Shown here: positions 41,118 through 49,844 of the stretch, piece by piece | Layout: every line of letters begins with the position of its first letter | How positions within the stretch are numbered: the stretch's first letter is position 1 | From: Mycolicibacter nonchromogenicus | Lineage (GTDB): Bacteria > Actinomycetota > Actinomycetes > Mycobacteriales > Mycobacteriaceae | Reading direction: 5' to 3' | Length of the DNA stretch: 64,000 nucleotides | NCBI RefSeq assembly: GCF_002101775.1 | Contig: NZ_LQPI01000033.1 | Span: 143,691 to 207,690 of the forward strand | The notes under the pieces: generated by a model | Told to the model about the DNA's origin: nothing | Databases searched by the model: none | The model's input: the letters and a program-made list of their open reading frames with translations, nothing else | Made by a program: the position numbers and the translations under genes

Positions 41118-41999
41118 ATGACGGAATCCGGCGACACCCGGGTCGCGGTCTACCTCGACTTCGACAACATCGTGATCTCCCGCTACGACCAGGTCAACGG
41201 GCGCAACTCGTTTCAAAAGGACAAGTCCAAAGGCCTGGCCAACCAGCCGGAGCGCCTCGCCCGGGCCACCGTCGACGTCGGAGCGATCATCGACTTCGCC
41301 TCCTCGTTCGGGACCCTGGTGCTCACCCGCGCCTACGCCGACTGGTCAGCCGAGGTCAACACCGGCTACCGCGCGCAGTTGGTGGGGCGAGCGGTCGACC
41401 TGGTGCAGCTGTTCCCGGCGGCCGCCTACGGAAAGAACGGCGCCGACATCCGATTGGCGGTCGACGCGGTCGAGGACATGTTCCGGCTGCCGGATCTGAC
41501 CCACGTGGTGATCGTGGCCGGCGACTCCGACTACATCCCGCTGGCACAGCGCTGTAAACGCTTGGGCCGCTACGTCGTCGGGATCGGGGTGGCCGGCTCG
41601 ACCAGCCGCGCGCTGGCCGCGGCCTGCGACGACTTCGTCTCCTACGACGCACTGCCCGGCGTACCGGTATTTGAGCCGGCGCCGGCCACGGCCGAAAACG
41701 AGACTGAGCCCAAGCGGCGCACCCGTCCGGCCAAGGAGGAAGAGCCCGAAGAACCGGCGCCGGATCCGGTGGACACCGCCACCGCCCTGCTGACGCGCGC
41801 GCTGCGGATCGGTCTGGAGAAGGACGACGTCGAGTGGCTGCACAACTCTGCGGTCAAAGCGCAGATGAAGCGCATGGATCCGTCGTTCAGCGAGAAAGCC
41901 CTGGGATACAAGTCGTTCAGCGACTTCCTGCGGTCCTACTCAGACCTGGTGGAACTCGACGAGAGTTCAACGACGCGAATGGTGCGACTGCGCACCTAG
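41118..41999 (+). CDS. NYN-domain (LabA/PIN-like) RNase with OST-HTH domain
   Basis: 293-aa protein. N-terminal NYN domain with acidic metal-site residues in VAVYLDFDNIVIS, GADIRLAVDAVED and VAGDSDYIPLAQRCKRLG. Then an acidic linker near residues 190-220 (KRRTRPAKEEEPEEP) and a C-terminal OST-HTH/LOTUS-like RNA-binding domain, VEWLHNSAVKAQMKRMDPSFSEKALGYKSFSDFL. Domain architecture predicts a PIN-like ribonuclease acting on structured RNA. Target unknown. ATG 41118 with GGAGCC upstream. Confidence 0.88.
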   Translation: MTESGDTRVAVYLDFDNIVISRYDQVNGRNSFQKDKSKGLANQPERLARATVDVGAIIDFASSFGTLVLTRAYADWSAEVNTGYRAQLVGRAVDLVQLFPAAAYGKNGADIRLAVDAVEDMFRLPDLTHVVIVAGDSDYIPLAQRCKRLGRYVVGIGVAGSTSRALAAACDDFVSYDALPGVPVFEPAPATAENETEPKRRTRPAKEEEPEEPAPDPVDTATALLTRALRIGLEKDDVEWLHNSAVKAQMKRMDPSFSEKALGYKSFSDFLRSYSDLVELDESSTTRMVRLRT

Positions 42000-42007
42000 T
42001 GGCCGCG

Positions 42008-43648
42008 CTATCCCTCCGCGGCCACCAAGGACCGTAGCTGCACCTCGGGGTTGTCACGCTGGAACCCTTGCAGGCGCCACGCATTGGAGAACAACACCAG
42101 GTGCACGCCGTCGGTGCGGGTCAACACTTCGGCCAATGACTGCTTGTTGACGAAGTCGACGTCGCGCTCGTCCACGATCCGGGCGACCTGATACGGCAGC
42201 GGTTCCAGCGTGATCGGCGCGCCCATCTCATGGGCCATCCGGTGGGCGGCCACCTCGAACTGCATCGGACCGACCGCGGCCAGTACCGGCGCCTGCTCAC
42301 CGCGACGATCGGAGACCAGCACCTGCACGACGCCCTCTTGGTCCAACTGCTCGATGCCGCGGCGGAACTGCTTGTGCTTGCTGGGATCGACGTTGCGCGC
42401 CACCGAGAAGTGCTCGGGCGAGAAGCTCGGGATCGGCGGGTACTGCACGGGCACATCGCAGTACAGCGTGTCGCCGGGCCGCAGCGCGGCGGCGTTGGCC
42501 AGCCCGATCACGTCGCCGGGCCAGGCGGTGTCCAAAGTCGAGCGCTGCTGGCCGAACACCGACTGGGCGTACTTGGTGACAAACGGCTTGCCGGTCGCGG
42601 CGTGGGTCAGCACATCGCCGCGTTCGAAGGTGCCCGAATACACCCGCGCGAACGCGATGCGGTCGCGGTGGGCGGAGTCCATCCCGGCCTGCACCTTGAA
42701 CACGAAGGCGCTGAACGGGGCGTCGGTGGCACGCCGGACGCCGTCGACGTCGAGCGCCCCGCTGGGTGCGGGCGCCAACTCGGTGAGCACGTCGAGCAGC
42801 TGATTCACGCCGAAGTTCAACGCCGCCGAGGTGAACAGCACCGGCGTCGCCGTGCAGTCCAGGAACGCCTCGCGGTCGAAGTCGGATCCGTCGGCGGAAA
42901 GCAGCTCGCACTCTTCGACCGCGGTGTCCCAGTCATCGCCGGCTGCGGCATGCGCGTCGGCCGCGGCGATGTGTTCCTCGGGCGCCGCGGTGGCGCCACC
43001 GGCGGTGCGGGTGAACCGGATGAAGTTTCCCGTCCGGCGATCGAGCACCCCGTCGAATTCGCCGGCGATACCGACCGGCCAGGTCAGTGGGGTGGGGCGC
43101 AGCCCGATGCGAGAGTGAATCTCGTCCATCAGTTCCAGGGCGTGTCGGCCGGGCCGGTCCCACTTGTTGATCACCGTGATGATCGGGATCCGGCGATGCC
43201 GGCACACCTGGAACAGTTTGAGGGTCTGCGGCTCAAGGCCTTTCGCGGCGTCGATGAGCATGACCGCGGAGTCGACAGCGGTCAGCACCCGGTAGGTGTC
43301 TTCGGAGAAGTCGGCGTGGCCGGGTGTGTCGAGCAGGTTGATGACGCAGTCCTGCCCCTTGGCGGTGTGGTAGGGGAACTGCAGCGCCGTCGAGGTGATG
43401 GAGATGCCGCGGGCCTTCTCCATCTCCATCCAGTCCGACACCGTGGCACGCCGGCCGGACTTGCCGTGCACCGCACCGGCCTCGGTGATCGCTTTGGCAT
43501 GCAGCACCAGGGCCTCGGTCAGGGTGGACTTGCCGGCGTCGGGATGGCTGATGACGGCGAAGGTTCTGCGGCGGCCCGCTTCGGCGGAAATTCGGCTGGC
43601 GAGCGGGGCGGCGGCGACCGTCGGCGAATCCAGGGCGTTGTCGGTCAT
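42008..43648 (-). CDS. prfC: Peptide chain release factor 3
   Basis: 546-aa translational GTPase that recycles RF1/RF2 from the ribosome. P-loop SHPDAGKST at 34-42, switch I ARGISITSTALQFPY, switch II LLDTPGHADFSEDTYR, NKWD specificity motif, then RF3 domains with FKVQAGMDSAHRDRIAFARV and GPMQFEVAAHRMAHE. ATG 43648 matches the family start; an upstream in-frame codon at 43681 is less likely. RF3 is optional in bacteria and, to my knowledge, absent from M. tuberculosis. Convergent with the NYN gene. Confidence 0.93.
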   Translation of the reverse strand: MTDNALDSPTVAAAPLASRISAEAGRRRTFAVISHPDAGKSTLTEALVLHAKAITEAGAVHGKSGRRATVSDWMEMEKARGISITSTALQFPYHTAKGQDCVINLLDTPGHADFSEDTYRVLTAVDSAVMLIDAAKGLEPQTLKLFQVCRHRRIPIITVINKWDRPGRHALELMDEIHSRIGLRPTPLTWPVGIAGEFDGVLDRRTGNFIRFTRTAGGATAAPEEHIAAADAHAAAGDDWDTAVEECELLSADGSDFDREAFLDCTATPVLFTSAALNFGVNQLLDVLTELAPAPSGALDVDGVRRATDAPFSAFVFKVQAGMDSAHRDRIAFARVYSGTFERGDVLTHAATGKPFVTKYAQSVFGQQRSTLDTAWPGDVIGLANAAALRPGDTLYCDVPVQYPPIPSFSPEHFSVARNVDPSKHKQFRRGIEQLDQEGVVQVLVSDRRGEQAPVLAAVGPMQFEVAAHRMAHEMGAPITLEPLPYQVARIVDERDVDFVNKQSLAEVLTRTDGVHLVLFSNAWRLQGFQRDNPEVQLRSLVAAEG

Positions 43649-43719
43649 TGCGTCAGCGAGTGTATGGGTGACCTGGAGCAAATCGGTAATCGAGCACCTG
43701 GCCCGATACCCTTCGAAGC

Positions 43720-45138
43720 GTGACTGCCATCGACCCCGAAAGGCTCGCCACCTGCCTAGAGGTGCTCTCCGAGATCGATGCGCTGCCGCCCGAGCACCCC
43801 GACGCCGTCACTGTGCGCCGGGCCACCGCGCGCATGTTCAAGCAACTCAAGAAGGTCCGGCGCAAGGCCGCACGCGACGCGGTGCTCGCCGCTGACCAGG
43901 CCGTCATCGCCGCCACGGCCACCGGGGCACCGGGCCGTATCGACGACGAGACGCAGGGCATTCCGCTGGTATCGGCCACGGCCGGGGCGTCGGCGGGCAC
44001 ACTGCTGCGATCACAGGCCTGCTACATCTGCAAGAACCACTACACGCAGGTAGACGCGTTTTATCACCAACTATGCCCGGCCTGCGCCGCGATGAGCCGG
44101 GCCAAACGGGACGCGCGCACGGATCTGACTGGCCGTCGTGCCCTGCTCACCGGCGGGCGCGCCAAGATCGGCATGTACATCGCGCTGCGCCTGCTGCGCG
44201 ACGGGGCCCACACCACCATCACCACCCGGTTCCCCAACGATGCCGTGCGGCGCTTCGCCGCCATGCCCGACAGCGCCGACTGGCTGCATCGCCTGCAGGT
44301 GGTGGGTATCGACCTGCGGGATCCGGCCCAGGTCGTGGCGCTGGCGGACACGGTGGCCGCCCAGGGCCCGTTGGACATCCTGATCAACAACGCCGCGCAG
44401 ACGGTGCGGCGCGCACCCGGCTCGTATGCCGCCCTCGTCGAGGCCGAGCGCACCCCCTCCAATGAACTGGTTGACGTGATCACCTTCGACCATGTCAGCG
44501 ACGCCCACCCGGCGGCCCTGGCCGGCAGCCTCGCCGCGCACCAGGAACCCCATGCGCTCACCGAGTTGGCCCTGACCGCCCGCAGCGCCTCGCCGCAGCG
44601 GATCGCCGCCGGCGTCGCCATCGACGCGGGTGGACTGCTGCCCGACACGGCCCCGGTGAACAGCTGGACGCAGCGGGTGCACGAGGTCGACGCGCTGGAG
44701 CTGCTCGAGGTGCAGCTGTGCAATCAGACGGCGCCGTTCATCTTGGTGAGCCGGCTGCGCCCGGCCATGGCGGCGTCGCCGGCCCGCCGTAAGTACGTGG
44801 TGAATGTCTCGGCGATGGAGGGACAGTTCAGCCGCCGCTACAAGGGTCCGGGCCATCCGCACACCAACATGGCCAAGGCCGCGCTGAACATGCTGACCCG
44901 CACCAGTGCCGCCGAAATGCTGGAGACCGACGGGATCCTGATGACCGCGGTCGATACCGGCTGGATCACCGATGAGCGTCCGCATCCCACCAAGCTGCGT
45001 CTGGCCGAGGAGGGATTCCACGCCCCGCTGGATCTGGTCGACGGCGCCGCGCGGGTCTACGACCCGATCGTGCGCGGGGAAGCCGGCGAAGACCTGTACG
45101 GCTGCTTCCTGAAGGATTACGCGCCGAGCAACTGGTAG
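43720..45138 (+). CDS. SDR-like protein with N-terminal zinc ribbon
   Basis: 472 aa. An N-terminal helical region of about 95 residues (RATARMFKQLKKVRRKAARDAV) is followed by a four-cysteine zinc-binding motif, CYICKNHYTQVDAFYHQLCPAC, then a short-chain dehydrogenase/reductase domain with nucleotide loop LLTGGRAKIGMYIALRLL and NNAAQT. The catalytic region reads VNVSAMEG...HTNMAKAAL: Ser and Lys are recognisable, but the Tyr four residues before Lys is Thr. Possibly not an ordinary dehydrogenase. GTG start at 43720. Confidence 0.8.
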   Translation: MTAIDPERLATCLEVLSEIDALPPEHPDAVTVRRATARMFKQLKKVRRKAARDAVLAADQAVIAATATGAPGRIDDETQGIPLVSATAGASAGTLLRSQACYICKNHYTQVDAFYHQLCPACAAMSRAKRDARTDLTGRRALLTGGRAKIGMYIALRLLRDGAHTTITTRFPNDAVRRFAAMPDSADWLHRLQVVGIDLRDPAQVVALADTVAAQGPLDILINNAAQTVRRAPGSYAALVEAERTPSNELVDVITFDHVSDAHPAALAGSLAAHQEPHALTELALTARSASPQRIAAGVAIDAGGLLPDTAPVNSWTQRVHEVDALELLEVQLCNQTAPFILVSRLRPAMAASPARRKYVVNVSAMEGQFSRRYKGPGHPHTNMAKAALNMLTRTSAAEMLETDGILMTAVDTGWITDERPHPTKLRLAEEGFHAPLDLVDGAARVYDPIVRGEAGEDLYGCFLKDYAPSNW

Positions 45139-45141
45139 CCG

Positions 45142-45978
45142 TCAGTACAGCGGCCCGCCACCGAACAGACTCCGGTGCGAATCCGGCTGGTTCCCCTCAA
45201 TGTCGGTGATTCCGTAGTCGAGAGCCGTCTCGGCGGTGATCAGGGTGTGCCCGCTGCGGGCAGCAATGTCCGGGTCGTCGGCCAGTGCGGCGATCACCCG
45301 GCCGATGAACTCCGGGGTTTCGGCATTGGCCAGCGGGTAGCCCTGGAAGTTGTCCAGGCCGCGAGCCATGAAGCCCTGCATGACTTCGTTTTTCACCAGG
45401 CCCGGCCACAGCGACACCGCGCTGACTCCGGTGCCGGTCAGTTCGACGGCCATGTCGGCGGCCATCTTGTCCAGCCCGGCCTTGGACATCCCGTAGAGCA
45501 CCGAGTGCAGGTGCCCGCGCGCCCCGAACGAGGAGATGTTGGCGATCAGGCCGGCACCGCGCGGCACCATCAGCTGCGCGGCGTGCACCGAGGCGACATA
45601 GTGGGCGCGCAGCCCCACCCCAATCAGGGAGTCCCAGTCCGACAGCGGCCGTTCCCAGAACTTCTCGGTGAACCCGGCGAACCCCTTGGGTGCTGCCCAG
45701 ACATTGTTGACCAGCAGATCCAGCCGGCCGCCCTGCTCGTCGGCGATACGGGCGAACAGCTCGGCGATCTGAGCGTCGTCGCGGTGGTCGCACTGCACAG
45801 CGATGCCGGCCCCGCCGCGCGCGGTGACGTCTCGCGCGGTCTCGTCCAAGGGTCCGTCGGTGCCGACTTCACCGCGGGCGGTGACGTAGACGGTCCAGCC
45901 GTGCGAGCCGAGCGCCAGCGCGATTCCCTTGCCGACGCTGCGGCTGGCTCCGGTGACCAAGGCGATGCGGGGGCTCAT
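45142..45978 (-). CDS. Short-chain dehydrogenase/reductase
   Basis: 278-aa SDR. NAD(P)-binding TGASRSVGKGIALALG at the N-terminus, LLVNNVWAAPKG, ISSFGARG with catalytic Ser, and the YxxxK pair in YGMSKAGLDKMA. A C-terminal SLFGGGPLY tail. One bp after the NTF2-like gene on the same strand, so the two probably share an operon and a small-molecule pathway. Substrate unknown. Convergent with the zinc-ribbon SDR, 3 bp away. Confidence 0.88.
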   Translation of the reverse strand: MSPRIALVTGASRSVGKGIALALGSHGWTVYVTARGEVGTDGPLDETARDVTARGGAGIAVQCDHRDDAQIAELFARIADEQGGRLDLLVNNVWAAPKGFAGFTEKFWERPLSDWDSLIGVGLRAHYVASVHAAQLMVPRGAGLIANISSFGARGHLHSVLYGMSKAGLDKMAADMAVELTGTGVSAVSLWPGLVKNEVMQGFMARGLDNFQGYPLANAETPEFIGRVIAALADDPDIAARSGHTLITAETALDYGITDIEGNQPDSHRSLFGGGPLY

Positions 45979-45979
45979 C

Positions 45980-46456
45980 TCAGATCTCCACGATGGTGTC
46001 GTCGCTGAGCGGCCGGGTGATCGCCCAGAGTTGGCGGAAGTGGCTGCGGGCCATTTTCCAGGTGCCGTCCTCGATCACGTAGGCGTCGTCGTATTCGCCG
46101 GTGAGCAGGCGTTCGGTGCGCTCAATCATGTTGAGCTGACGAAACTTCAGCGTCCACCGTCCGGTGGCGGTGTCCGGGCCGGTGAGGGTGATGTCGGGGT
46201 GCATGCCGTGGTGCATGTCCAGGATCACCGGTTTGCCGTCGACCTTGTGCAGCGCGATCCGGGTGAAGACTTCGGCGATCTGGTCGGCGTCGTCGAACCC
46301 GCCCAGCGGTCCGTAATGGATGTCGGCGCCGCGGGCGATGAAGCAGGCCCGGAAGGCGTCGGGGTCCTTGGCGTCGCATGCCCGGAAGTAGCGGTGCTTG
46401 AGGGCTTTGATCGCCTCGATCTGTTCGAGCGCGGTCAGCCGGTCCTCAACGGTCAT
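45980..46456 (-). CDS. NTF2-like (SnoaL-type) protein
   Basis: 158-aa cone-fold protein: TALEQIEAIKALKHRYFRACDAKDPDAFRACF is the typical NTF2-like N-terminal helix pair, followed by strands ILDMHHGMHPDITL and ATGRWTLKFRQLN. Such proteins act as small hydrolases, isomerases or dehydratases. It immediately precedes the SDR gene (1-bp gap) and may act on the same substrate. ATG 46456. Divergent from the secreted-protein gene at 46499. Confidence 0.82.
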   Translation of the reverse strand: MTVEDRLTALEQIEAIKALKHRYFRACDAKDPDAFRACFIARGADIHYGPLGGFDDADQIAEVFTRIALHKVDGKPVILDMHHGMHPDITLTGPDTATGRWTLKFRQLNMIERTERLLTGEYDDAYVIEDGTWKMARSHFRQLWAITRPLSDDTIVEI

Positions 46457-46498
46457 CGCTCGACGATAGTTGTCGGTACCCCCTGCCACGGTGGGGGT

Positions 46499-46753
46499 AT
46501 GCGATACCTCTTGCTTCTCATTGCGCCGGTGCTGTTCGGTCTGGGACTCGGTGTGCCGTCGACGGCGGGGGCCGACGCGTCGCCACCGTGTGCGGCCTTC
46601 GACACCTGCCGCTACATGCCCAACCCGTACTACGACGGGCCGCTGATGCCGACCTGGAATCTGCCCGGGGTCTACGGCGGCCAGACCACCCTTCCGGCGA
46701 TGTGCGATCCGGCGAGCTATTCCTGCCGGACGTATGTGCCGGGGACCAGGTAG
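46499..46753 (+). CDS. Small secreted cysteine-containing protein
   Basis: 84 aa. Sec signal peptide (LLLLIAPVLFGLGLGVPSTAGA, cleavage near residue 25). The mature part of about 60 residues has four Cys in two pairs (PCAAFDTC and MCDPASYSC), suggesting two disulfides, and is rich in Pro, Tyr and Gly. It resembles small exported mycobacterial proteins of unknown role. Followed by a strong hairpin. Confidence 0.75.
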   Translation: MRYLLLLIAPVLFGLGLGVPSTAGADASPPCAAFDTCRYMPNPYYDGPLMPTWNLPGVYGGQTTLPAMCDPASYSCRTYVPGTR

Positions 46754-46767
46754 CGCTCCGTACAAAT

Positions 46768-46800
46768 CACTACGACGCCGAGAAGCTCGGCGTCGTAGTG
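46768..46800. terminator. Bidirectional hairpin terminator
   Basis: A perfect 15-bp stem (46768-46782 with 46786-46800, arm CACTACGACGCCGAG) closed by a 3-nt loop. It sits 15 bp after the stop of the plus-strand secreted protein and 15 bp beyond the stop of the minus-strand 44-aa gene, so it serves both. Confidence 0.8.
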
Positions 46801-46814
46801 GCGGTGAGGACGTA

Positions 46815-46949
46815 TCAGCAGATCTGGCCGGCGAAGAAGGCCGCCGACACCAGGCCAACACACAACGCCACAGTGGCGTGGCCCATCATCCCGGCGCCGA
46901 TCGTCGCGGTGGCCGCCGTGACGCCCAAGCCGGTCAGGAAAGCTGTCAT
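46815..46949 (-). CDS. 44-aa hydrophobic membrane protein
   Basis: Begins MTAFLTGLGVTAATATIGAG and ends FFAGQIC. Nearly all residues are hydrophobic, Gly, Ala or Thr, apart from one His and one terminal Gln, so one or two short membrane helices are likely, with two Cys. AGGAGCGACC ends just before the ATG at 46949. Two palindromic operator-like sites and a TATGAT -10 lie upstream, and a hairpin follows, so it has all signs of an independent gene despite its size. Function unknown. Confidence 0.7.
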   Translation of the reverse strand: MTAFLTGLGVTAATATIGAGMMGHATVALCVGLVSAAFFAGQIC

Positions 46950-46960
46950 TGGTCGCTCCT

Positions 46961-47003
46961 GTGGTCTACATCACATTGATGTTTCTAGCGTGGTCTACAC
47001 CAC
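46961..47003 (-). promoter_or_regulatory. Twin palindromic operators before the 44-aa gene
   Basis: Two copies of GTGGTCTACAYCAC (46961-46974 and 46990-47003), 29 bp apart start to start, or roughly three helical turns. The second is an exact GTGGT-N4-ACCAC palindrome, a shape like GntR/FadR-type operators. On the minus strand a TATGAT -10 candidate lies at about 47006-47011, and the proximal copy abuts the ribosome binding site. Confidence 0.6.
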
Positions 47004-47035
47004 ATCATATCTCTAAGGAAAATGCCAGTCCTGTC

Positions 47036-47371
47036 CTATTCACCGGAAAGTCGGAAAATTCCGTCGAGCTCCTCGACCTGCACGGTCAGCCCGTTGCGGG
47101 GCCGCAGCGCCGCGTAACCTCCAGCTCGTATGCGCTGGTCAGGCAGGCTCAGCCGGGTTCTGGTCAATAGGCGGGCCAGCATCACCCTCATCGCCGCGGT
47201 AGCAAATGCCGATCCGATGCAGCGGTGGGTGCCGCCGCCGAGAGGGCCCAATTGGACATCACACACGGGCGTACCCGCGCCAACCGGACCCCGACCAAGA
47301 GCAAAGTCGGGCGACTCCACCGAACCCTGGCCGGCGGTGGGCCTACGCCCGGTTCTGCGAATCCACCGCAC
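47036..47371 (-). pseudogene. Cytochrome P450 C-terminal remnant
   Basis: Only the last 75 residues or so of a P450 are recognisable: the heme-binding loop GPLGGGTHRCIGSAFA with the Cys ligand, the L-helix TAAMRVMLARLLTRTRLSL, and the terminal NGLTVQVEEL. The frame upstream of about 47290 has no P450 similarity, and the I-helix and ExxR motifs are missing. A decayed stub at the left edge of the Dnd island. The 274 bp from here to the next gene hold no gene I can support. Confidence 0.7.
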
Positions 47372-47645
47372 TACGAAACGCCGCCGCCACCGACCTTCCT
47401 GGACATCGCACCAGGCGGCGTAGGGGAATTCTCAACGATTGATCGGGGGGCAGGTCGGTCCCACCTCGGTGGGTCTGGCGCAAGACTTCACAGTCGGATT
47501 CCCACGATCGAGCTGAGCCGCTAAGTCCATCGGCTGCGCGTCGCTCATGGTCGGAACCATGTGCAATGTGTGTCAATCCGCAGAAGCGCGCTGCTTGTCG
47601 GGAACATCCGCTATAAAGGGCGGGCGCGAGCGAAGGAGCGAACTC

Positions 47646-49844
47646 ATGACCCAGGGCTACCCACCCGACGACGCGCATCCACAGACTTGGCTGGATGCGT
47701 TCCCTTGGCTGGCAGCAGCGGCCGACCCGACGTCAACGCCATGGTGGAACAATGCTATTAGCGACGCGGATGTCGATGCCCGGCATGAATATCTAGCCAC
47801 CATTTCGAAACTCGCCCTTAGCAGGCTGTCGAGGTGGACGATCGGCGAGGTATTCCCAGGACTCCCACCCACTATCGAAATCCCAAATCTATTTTTGCCA
47901 ACTCGCGCCGCCAACGCAATCATGCTCCAGGGTCACCGCACTGGAGCCGACCTCCGTGACGTCTCGCTTGACGAGATGACCGACTGGCGGAACGTGGGTG
48001 CGAGCACCATCGACATAATCCTTCAGACGCTTGCAAGCGCAGCGATGCAACATCCGACGCCGCTCGTAACTCGGTTACAACGGCCAGTATCCATCGCGGG
48101 TCGGCCACCCTCACCGCCCAGCCAACAGATAATCCAAGTTGTGGATGATCTGATCCAAATCGCTCGCTGGTACGTGACACTCGGAGTTCCAGAGCATCGA
48201 CTACTTGAGCAAAAACTCCCCACCGGAGCACCAGCTGAAGTGCTTGCGGCTCAGCAGCGCCTTACCTGCCTTAATGCTAACGACGTTCTTGGTCAAGACC
48301 CCCAGGCAACCAGCGTCGCACAGCTATTTGAGAATGCTATCGCGAAACTCGACTCGCGAGCAGCCGAGATCCTCAGCGCCCGACTCTTCGCCGACGACCC
48401 AATCACGCTCGATGAACTCGGCCGGCGCTACGACGTCACCCGTGAACGTGTCCGACAGATTGAAGCGGTCGCACGCGGCGCAATGTCGAGCATCATTGCA
48501 GAAGACGGCCCTCTAGCATCCCTCGCACGAGCCGCCCGCGCTCAGATCGGCTTCATCCTGCCGCTCGACGAGCTCCTGCGGCGGATCCCCTCGCTAGGCG
48601 AACGTGTTGAGTCCGTGGCGCAGCCAGCCTGGCGAGTACTCGACCGGCTTGACGACGCCTACGAGATCGAAGACGGGTGGTGCGTTGTTCCGACGATGAC
48701 CGCCGTCGAGTCGATGACCCAAACACAACTCCAGGAGCAGGCTGATCAGTACGGCGTAGTTCGGATCGAGGACCTGACCCTGATAGAAAGCAATACCAAT
48801 AGGCGATCGGAACTGACTGCCTCCTGGCTGACGCGATGCGGATACGTCGTAGACGGCGACTTTGTCCTAACCCGTACAAGCTCCGTGGGAGATTACGCCG
48901 CTGCCGTACTTTCGCTGACGGGAACACCGTTGAGCGCACAAGAGATCATCGATCGCTTTATTTTCGAACGTAGTGCGACCTCGCTTCGCAACGCCATGGC
49001 TTCCGATGACCGCTTTGAACGTGTCGACCGCGACCGGTGGGCACTCAAGGAATGGGGCATGGAAAAGTATTCGGGCATTCGGTCTCTTATCCGCGAACAA
49101 ATAGCGACAAACGGTGGCCAGATCCGGCTGAACGATCTGATCGAGTTCATCACGGGCCGGTACAGCGTTAGCGCCAACAGTGTCGCCAGCTACGCGAGTA
49201 TACCGCCGTTCGAACAACGCAATGGCATCGTCCGCCTTGCCGGTACCGATCGCAGCGTAGGGAAAGCGCCGGCTCGAACAAGGCGCTTATTCAGGCGACC
49301 AGACGGCTGGGCCTACCGTGTACGCATCACCAAGGATCACTTACGCGGCAGCGGTTCAACGGCGCCGATGGCCATAGCGATGGTGCTTAAACTGCGGTTC
49401 GGGCAGACCCTCCAACTTGAGTCGCCACTCGGTCCTCAGTCCATCGCCTGGACCGGCACTCAGCCATCCTTCGGTACCATCCGGCGATTTTTGATGGACG
49501 GTGATATAGCTGCCGGCACCGAGGCATTTCTCGTGATCAATGATGACGGAACATTTTCCTTTGAACCGGCCCGAACTCTGACTGGTGACCCACTGGCAGA
49601 TACGCTGAGTCTTATTGGTGCACCGATGTGCGCTGAGCCTGAGACAGCGCGAGCCGCCATCGCTACAGCACTAACCCTGCCTGCGGAATCCCCCGTCAGT
49701 AGCCTGATCGGAGCTTGCCGCGACCGCGGAGATGCCGACATCGCGGATCTTCTCACCAGTGCCCGCGACTACCTGGAGAAGGGGTACAAACCACAGCCCT
49801 CAGAGCGAAATTCTCAAGTCGACGAGATACTCGATTTGCTATGA
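47646..49844 (+). CDS. HhH / sigma-region-4 / HARE-HTH fusion, island protein
   Basis: 732-aa protein of unknown function heading the island. An alpha-CTD-like helix-hairpin-helix lies at about 80-130 (FLPTRAANAI...LRDVSLDEM...VGASTIDIIL). A canonical sigma-70 region 4 helix-turn-helix lies at about 235-280 (DPITLDELGRRYDVTRERVRQIEAVARG). A HARE-HTH-like segment lies at about 445-510 (PLSAQEIIDRFIF...SLRNAMASDDRFERVDRDRWALKEWG). All three are DNA-binding or RNA-polymerase-related modules; no catalytic motif was seen. AAGGAG precedes the ATG. It overlaps the helicase by 4 bp, so it belongs to the restriction block. It could be a regulator or a specificity factor. Confidence 0.75.
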   Translation: MTQGYPPDDAHPQTWLDAFPWLAAAADPTSTPWWNNAISDADVDARHEYLATISKLALSRLSRWTIGEVFPGLPPTIEIPNLFLPTRAANAIMLQGHRTGADLRDVSLDEMTDWRNVGASTIDIILQTLASAAMQHPTPLVTRLQRPVSIAGRPPSPPSQQIIQVVDDLIQIARWYVTLGVPEHRLLEQKLPTGAPAEVLAAQQRLTCLNANDVLGQDPQATSVAQLFENAIAKLDSRAAEILSARLFADDPITLDELGRRYDVTRERVRQIEAVARGAMSSIIAEDGPLASLARAARAQIGFILPLDELLRRIPSLGERVESVAQPAWRVLDRLDDAYEIEDGWCVVPTMTAVESMTQTQLQEQADQYGVVRIEDLTLIESNTNRRSELTASWLTRCGYVVDGDFVLTRTSSVGDYAAAVLSLTGTPLSAQEIIDRFIFERSATSLRNAMASDDRFERVDRDRWALKEWGMEKYSGIRSLIREQIATNGGQIRLNDLIEFITGRYSVSANSVASYASIPPFEQRNGIVRLAGTDRSVGKAPARTRRLFRRPDGWAYRVRITKDHLRGSGSTAPMAIAMVLKLRFGQTLQLESPLGPQSIAWTGTQPSFGTIRRFLMDGDIAAGTEAFLVINDDGTFSFEPARTLTGDPLADTLSLIGAPMCAEPETARAAIATALTLPAESPVSSLIGACRDRGDADIADLLTSARDYLEKGYKPQPSERNSQVDEILDLL

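Noticed and set aside
40539..41137. Repetitive frames encoding PNGREGM or SRPFGMP heptads
   Set aside because: They arise from the 21-bp tandem array; no ribosome binding site and frames exist on both strands.
47343..47678. Minus-strand 111-codon frame before the island
   Set aside because: No P450 or other family similarity and no ribosome binding site; treated as non-coding.
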